Below the pieces are notes generated by a model. It searched no databases, was not told the origin of the DNA, and saw only the letters and a list, made by a program, of their open reading frames with translations. Positions 62,517 to 64,000 of a stretch of DNA of 64,000 nt are shown piece after piece. The translations under genes were made by a program, and so were the position numbers. Numbering within the stretch: the stretch's first letter is position 1; each line of letters begins with the position of its first letter. The DNA is taken from assembly GCF_036924515.1 (NCBI RefSeq), contig NZ_JAZHRR010000001.1, positions 5,799,001 to 5,863,000 of the forward strand, written 5' to 3'. Source of the DNA: Bradyrhizobium sp. AZCC 1610. Its GTDB lineage: Bacteria > Pseudomonadota > Alphaproteobacteria > Rhizobiales > Xanthobacteraceae.

Positions 62517-62735
62517 ATGAGTACCAACGTTGACGTTGCCTTCGACGCCTATGTGCTCTTCACATTACTGACGGTCGCTACGATCGCTTCGATGTATCTC
62601 GCCGGTCGGATCGCTGAGCGTCGCGGACGGCGCTTCAAGATCTGGGCGTGGATTGCTGCGATGATCGGACCGCTGGCGCTTCCATTGATATTCCTGTTTC
62701 CGAACTTGCATCGCAAGAACGCCGGCCACGGCTAA
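62517..62735 (+). CDS. Small membrane protein
   Basis: A 72-residue protein from ATG 62517 (STNVDVAFDAYVLFTLLTVATIASMYLAGRIAERRGR). It has two membrane helices (FTLLTVATIASMYLAG and KIWAWIAAMIGPLALPLIFLF) with a basic loop and ends PNLHRKNAGHG. A recurrent small hypothetical type in Bradyrhizobium with RGRRFKIWAWIA. Function unknown. The TTG at 62502 is an alternative start. Confidence 0.7.
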   Translation: MSTNVDVAFDAYVLFTLLTVATIASMYLAGRIAERRGRRFKIWAWIAAMIGPLALPLIFLFPNLHRKNAGHG

Positions 62736-62742
62736 GCAGGCG

Positions 62743-62815
62743 TTGCCCGGATACGTGTAGCGACATCCGGCGTCTTATCTCCGATCCCGCATATCGCCGT
62801 GCGAATGCGAGCTAC
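62743..62815. repeat. Second copy of the GCCCGGAT repeat
   Basis: TTGCCCGGATACGTGTAGCGACATCCGG followed by CCCGCATATCGC and GCGAGCTAC, a degraded copy of the 62337 element, at the 3' end of two convergent small genes. Confidence 0.55.
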
Positions 62816-63012
62816 TTGCCACTGGCTAGTTGGATAAAACTGACGATATCGATCAATGCAGCGGCTGCAACCGCGACGACGATTAAGAAGGTGAATGCGT
62901 GAAGGAGATACTTCTTGTACGGAGGTCGTTCTTCACGCTCAGCGGCAAATTCTCTTGCGAACGGCTTTGAGAAAACGAGGATCAATGCGGCAGCGAGACT
63001 AAGGACCGCCAT
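62812..63012 (-). CDS. Small two-helix membrane protein
   Basis: A 66-residue protein from ATG 63012 (MAVLSLAAALILVFSKPFAREFAAEREERPPYKKYL, then LHAFTFLIVVAVAAAALIDIVSFIQL), two membrane helices joined by a charged loop. The frame also opens further upstream but that part overlaps the preceding gene in another frame. It overlaps the previous gene's end by 14 bases, indicating coupling. Function unknown. Confidence 0.6.
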   Translation of the reverse strand: MAVLSLAAALILVFSKPFAREFAAEREERPPYKKYLLHAFTFLIVVAVAAAALIDIVSFIQLASGK

Positions 63013-63331
63013 TGTAAGGGGCCCACACGACACCGACGTGCACCGGCTTGGCAAAGTCCCACAAGGTAAAGGCAACAACTCCGGCAGAAAGAAAATAGAG
63101 CGCCGCACCTGCATAGCGCACAATCCGGCTCAGTAGCCAAAGGCCGATCAAAACAACTACCGCTGCCACAGCATAAATCTCAATGCCATTGCCGAGGTGC
63201 GGCAAATACCACCGTGAATATATCAAAAAGCTCCAATTCACGGCCGCAATCAAAGCCGAAAGATAAAGCGCCGTCCTGTAACCGCATCGCTCAAGCATGC
63301 AACGCCCCAATTCCATTGAGTAGAAAATCAT
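62999..63331 (-). CDS. Small membrane protein
   Basis: About 110 residues from ATG 63331 (MIFYSMELGRCMLERCGYRTALYL). An ATG at 63316 or 63298 is also possible; the ribosome site is weak for all. Three membrane helices are visible (ALYLSALIAAVNWSFLIY, GNGIEIYAVAAVVVLIGLWLL and YAGAALYFLSAGVVAFTLW). Its 3' end overlaps the next small membrane gene. Function unknown. Confidence 0.55.
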   Translation of the reverse strand: MIFYSMELGRCMLERCGYRTALYLSALIAAVNWSFLIYSRWYLPHLGNGIEIYAVAAVVVLIGLWLLSRIVRYAGAALYFLSAGVVAFTLWDFAKPVHVGVVWAPYNGGP

Positions 63332-63350
63332 AAGCGCGTCGGGTGGACGA

Positions 63351-63578
63351 TCACGGCACGTTATCGCTCCGGCCGCCCCCGACCCCATACGGCTTGTTGA
63401 GGAAGTAACTCCGGTTACCCAGCGCCGCTTCGGCATATTGATCAATCGCAACGATGATCGCCTGCACATGCGCGTGGCACCAGCCTTCGCGCGTCGCCCT
63501 GATCCGAACCTCCGCCAGGGCTTTTATCCATGGCGGGTTGTCCGCGTTATGGTCGTACCAACTGATCGGTGCTGACAT
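63351..63578 (-). CDS. Small hypothetical protein
   Basis: A 75-residue soluble protein MSAPISWYDHNADNPPWIKALAEVRIRATREGWCHAHVQAIIVAIDQYAEAALGNRSYFLNKPYGVGGG. No membrane segment. Widespread short hypothetical type in Bradyrhizobium (NRSYFLNKPYGVG). Function unknown. Its 5' part overlaps the preceding small gene by 55 bases. Confidence 0.7.
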   Translation of the reverse strand: MSAPISWYDHNADNPPWIKALAEVRIRATREGWCHAHVQAIIVAIDQYAEAALGNRSYFLNKPYGVGGGRSDNVP

Positions 63579-63736
63579 CGCTGGTCCCTGTTGATGAAGT
63601 CTTCCAGCTCCGCCCGCTTGCGCGAGAGCAGGAGCTGCGCCCTCGCATTATCCAGACCGGATTGATCGAGCCGACGCGCAAGCTGGTCCAGTTCGGCAAT
63701 CCGCCGGCGCAGGGTTTGAATCGGATCATCGCTCAC
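63524..63736 (-). CDS. Small coiled-coil protein
   Basis: A 70-residue frame from GTG 63736 (SDDPIQTLRRRIAELDQLARRLDQSGLDNARAQLLLSRKRAELEDFI), helical and probably a coiled coil, followed by a basic tail. The overlap with the next gene is 55 bases, which is unusual; the true end or start could differ. Conserved-looking helix. Function unknown. Confidence 0.5.
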   Translation of the reverse strand: MSDDPIQTLRRRIAELDQLARRLDQSGLDNARAQLLLSRKRAELEDFINRDQRCQHRSVGTTITRTTRHG

Positions 63737-64000
63737 GTCGGCCTCGAGCCTTTTGTGCTCCGATTGAATCGGAACGGGGCTCTGGATTTTTGAGTTGACG
63801 CGTCTTCTTGAAGCGAACCGGCCCCCACCCCGGATCAAGTCCGAGGCCGGCTTTCGCTGGAAAACGCGCTGGTGCCCCGTTCGCGGGCTTCCTGCTGGCC
63901 GCGCGGACATCCAGCTTCAGCCGCTCGTCGACATTGAGCAGCCGCTCCTCGCCGCCGAGCCGGTTTCGCTCGCCGATCAGGCCGAGCATGACGACCCGCA
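63726..64000 (-). CDS. Partial open frame running off the window
   Basis: A frame open to base 64000, so its start lies outside. It reads LGLIGERNRLGGEERLLNVDERLKLDVRAASRKPANGAP and then a section ARFPAKAGLGLDPGWGPVRFKKTRQLK. The second part looks like translation of a dispersed intergenic repeat (CGGACTTGATCCGGGG), so the real protein may have been longer and be truncated or extended here. No family recognised. Confidence 0.3.
   Translation of the reverse strand, partial: RVVMLGLIGERNRLGGEERLLNVDERLKLDVRAASRKPANGAPARFPAKAGLGLDPGWGPVRFKKTRQLKNPEPRSDSIGAQKARGRRER

Overview
The window is about 64 kb of GC-rich chromosome from an alphaproteobacterium, most likely a Bradyrhizobium or close relative. 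The basis is gene order and family content (YqeY-carA, carB-greA, Lrp-trxB-LsrB/VtlR type LysR, tandem phasins, many single-copy small hypothetical proteins of the Bradyrhizobiaceae type), a tRNA-His without G-1 and with A73, and many dispersed palindromic intergenic repeats. It reads as core and conserved-accessory chromosome. I found no transposase, integrase, phage or CRISPR locus.

Layout. 0-9 kb: DUF3592 and LysE membrane proteins, an LVIVD-repeat secreted protein, an ArsR-SRPBCC-SRPBCC operon, an acyl-CoA synthetase, a Rieske-FAD reductase and a decayed folE remnant. 9-14 kb: YqeY, carA, a thioesterase with an internal deletion, a cupin, a zinc-ribbon protein and a Crp/Fnr regulator. 14-23 kb: an HlyD-type fusion protein, then a secreted protein followed by four tandem exported DUF1254/DUF1214 paralogues and a DUF2721 protein. 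23-29 kb: Dps, a methyltransferase, a divergent tRNA-Cys-like gene, a terminator-like hairpin, carB and greA. 29-34 kb: DoxX, Lrp, trxB, LsrB/VtlR-like LysR, an intergenic region with two terminator-ended sRNA candidates and a tandem repeat, and a DapA-family gene. 34-38 kb: tiny membrane proteins, an orphan ParA ATPase, tRNA-His and two phasins. 38-47 kb: a large PAS histidine kinase, a divergent GST/TetR pair and a TctCBA transporter. 47-53 kb: secreted proteins, a metallophosphoesterase, a two-component system, a cyclic-nucleotide-binding protein and an ArsR regulator. 53-64 kb: a threonine dehydratase-like enzyme, an iron ABC transporter behind Irr-box-like sites, a PhyH dioxygenase, a CoA-transferase with a GNAT partner, an AsmA protein and small membrane proteins.

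Functional links. carA and carB (arginine and pyrimidine supply) are 14 kb apart, and carB has its own leader with a tRNA-like gene and a terminator. Redox and stress functions (Dps, trxB with LsrB/VtlR, DoxX, GST) and iron uptake (FbpA/FbpB-like) recur. Several divergent regulator/target pairs have visible inverted repeats in their shared promoters (TetR/GST, ArsR/dehydratase, Lrp/trxB). The most novel-looking items are the divergent tRNA-Cys with the carB leader, the sRNA and repeat region beside the LsrB/VtlR homologue, and the four-gene DUF1254 array. All calls come from reading the sequence; no database search was run.
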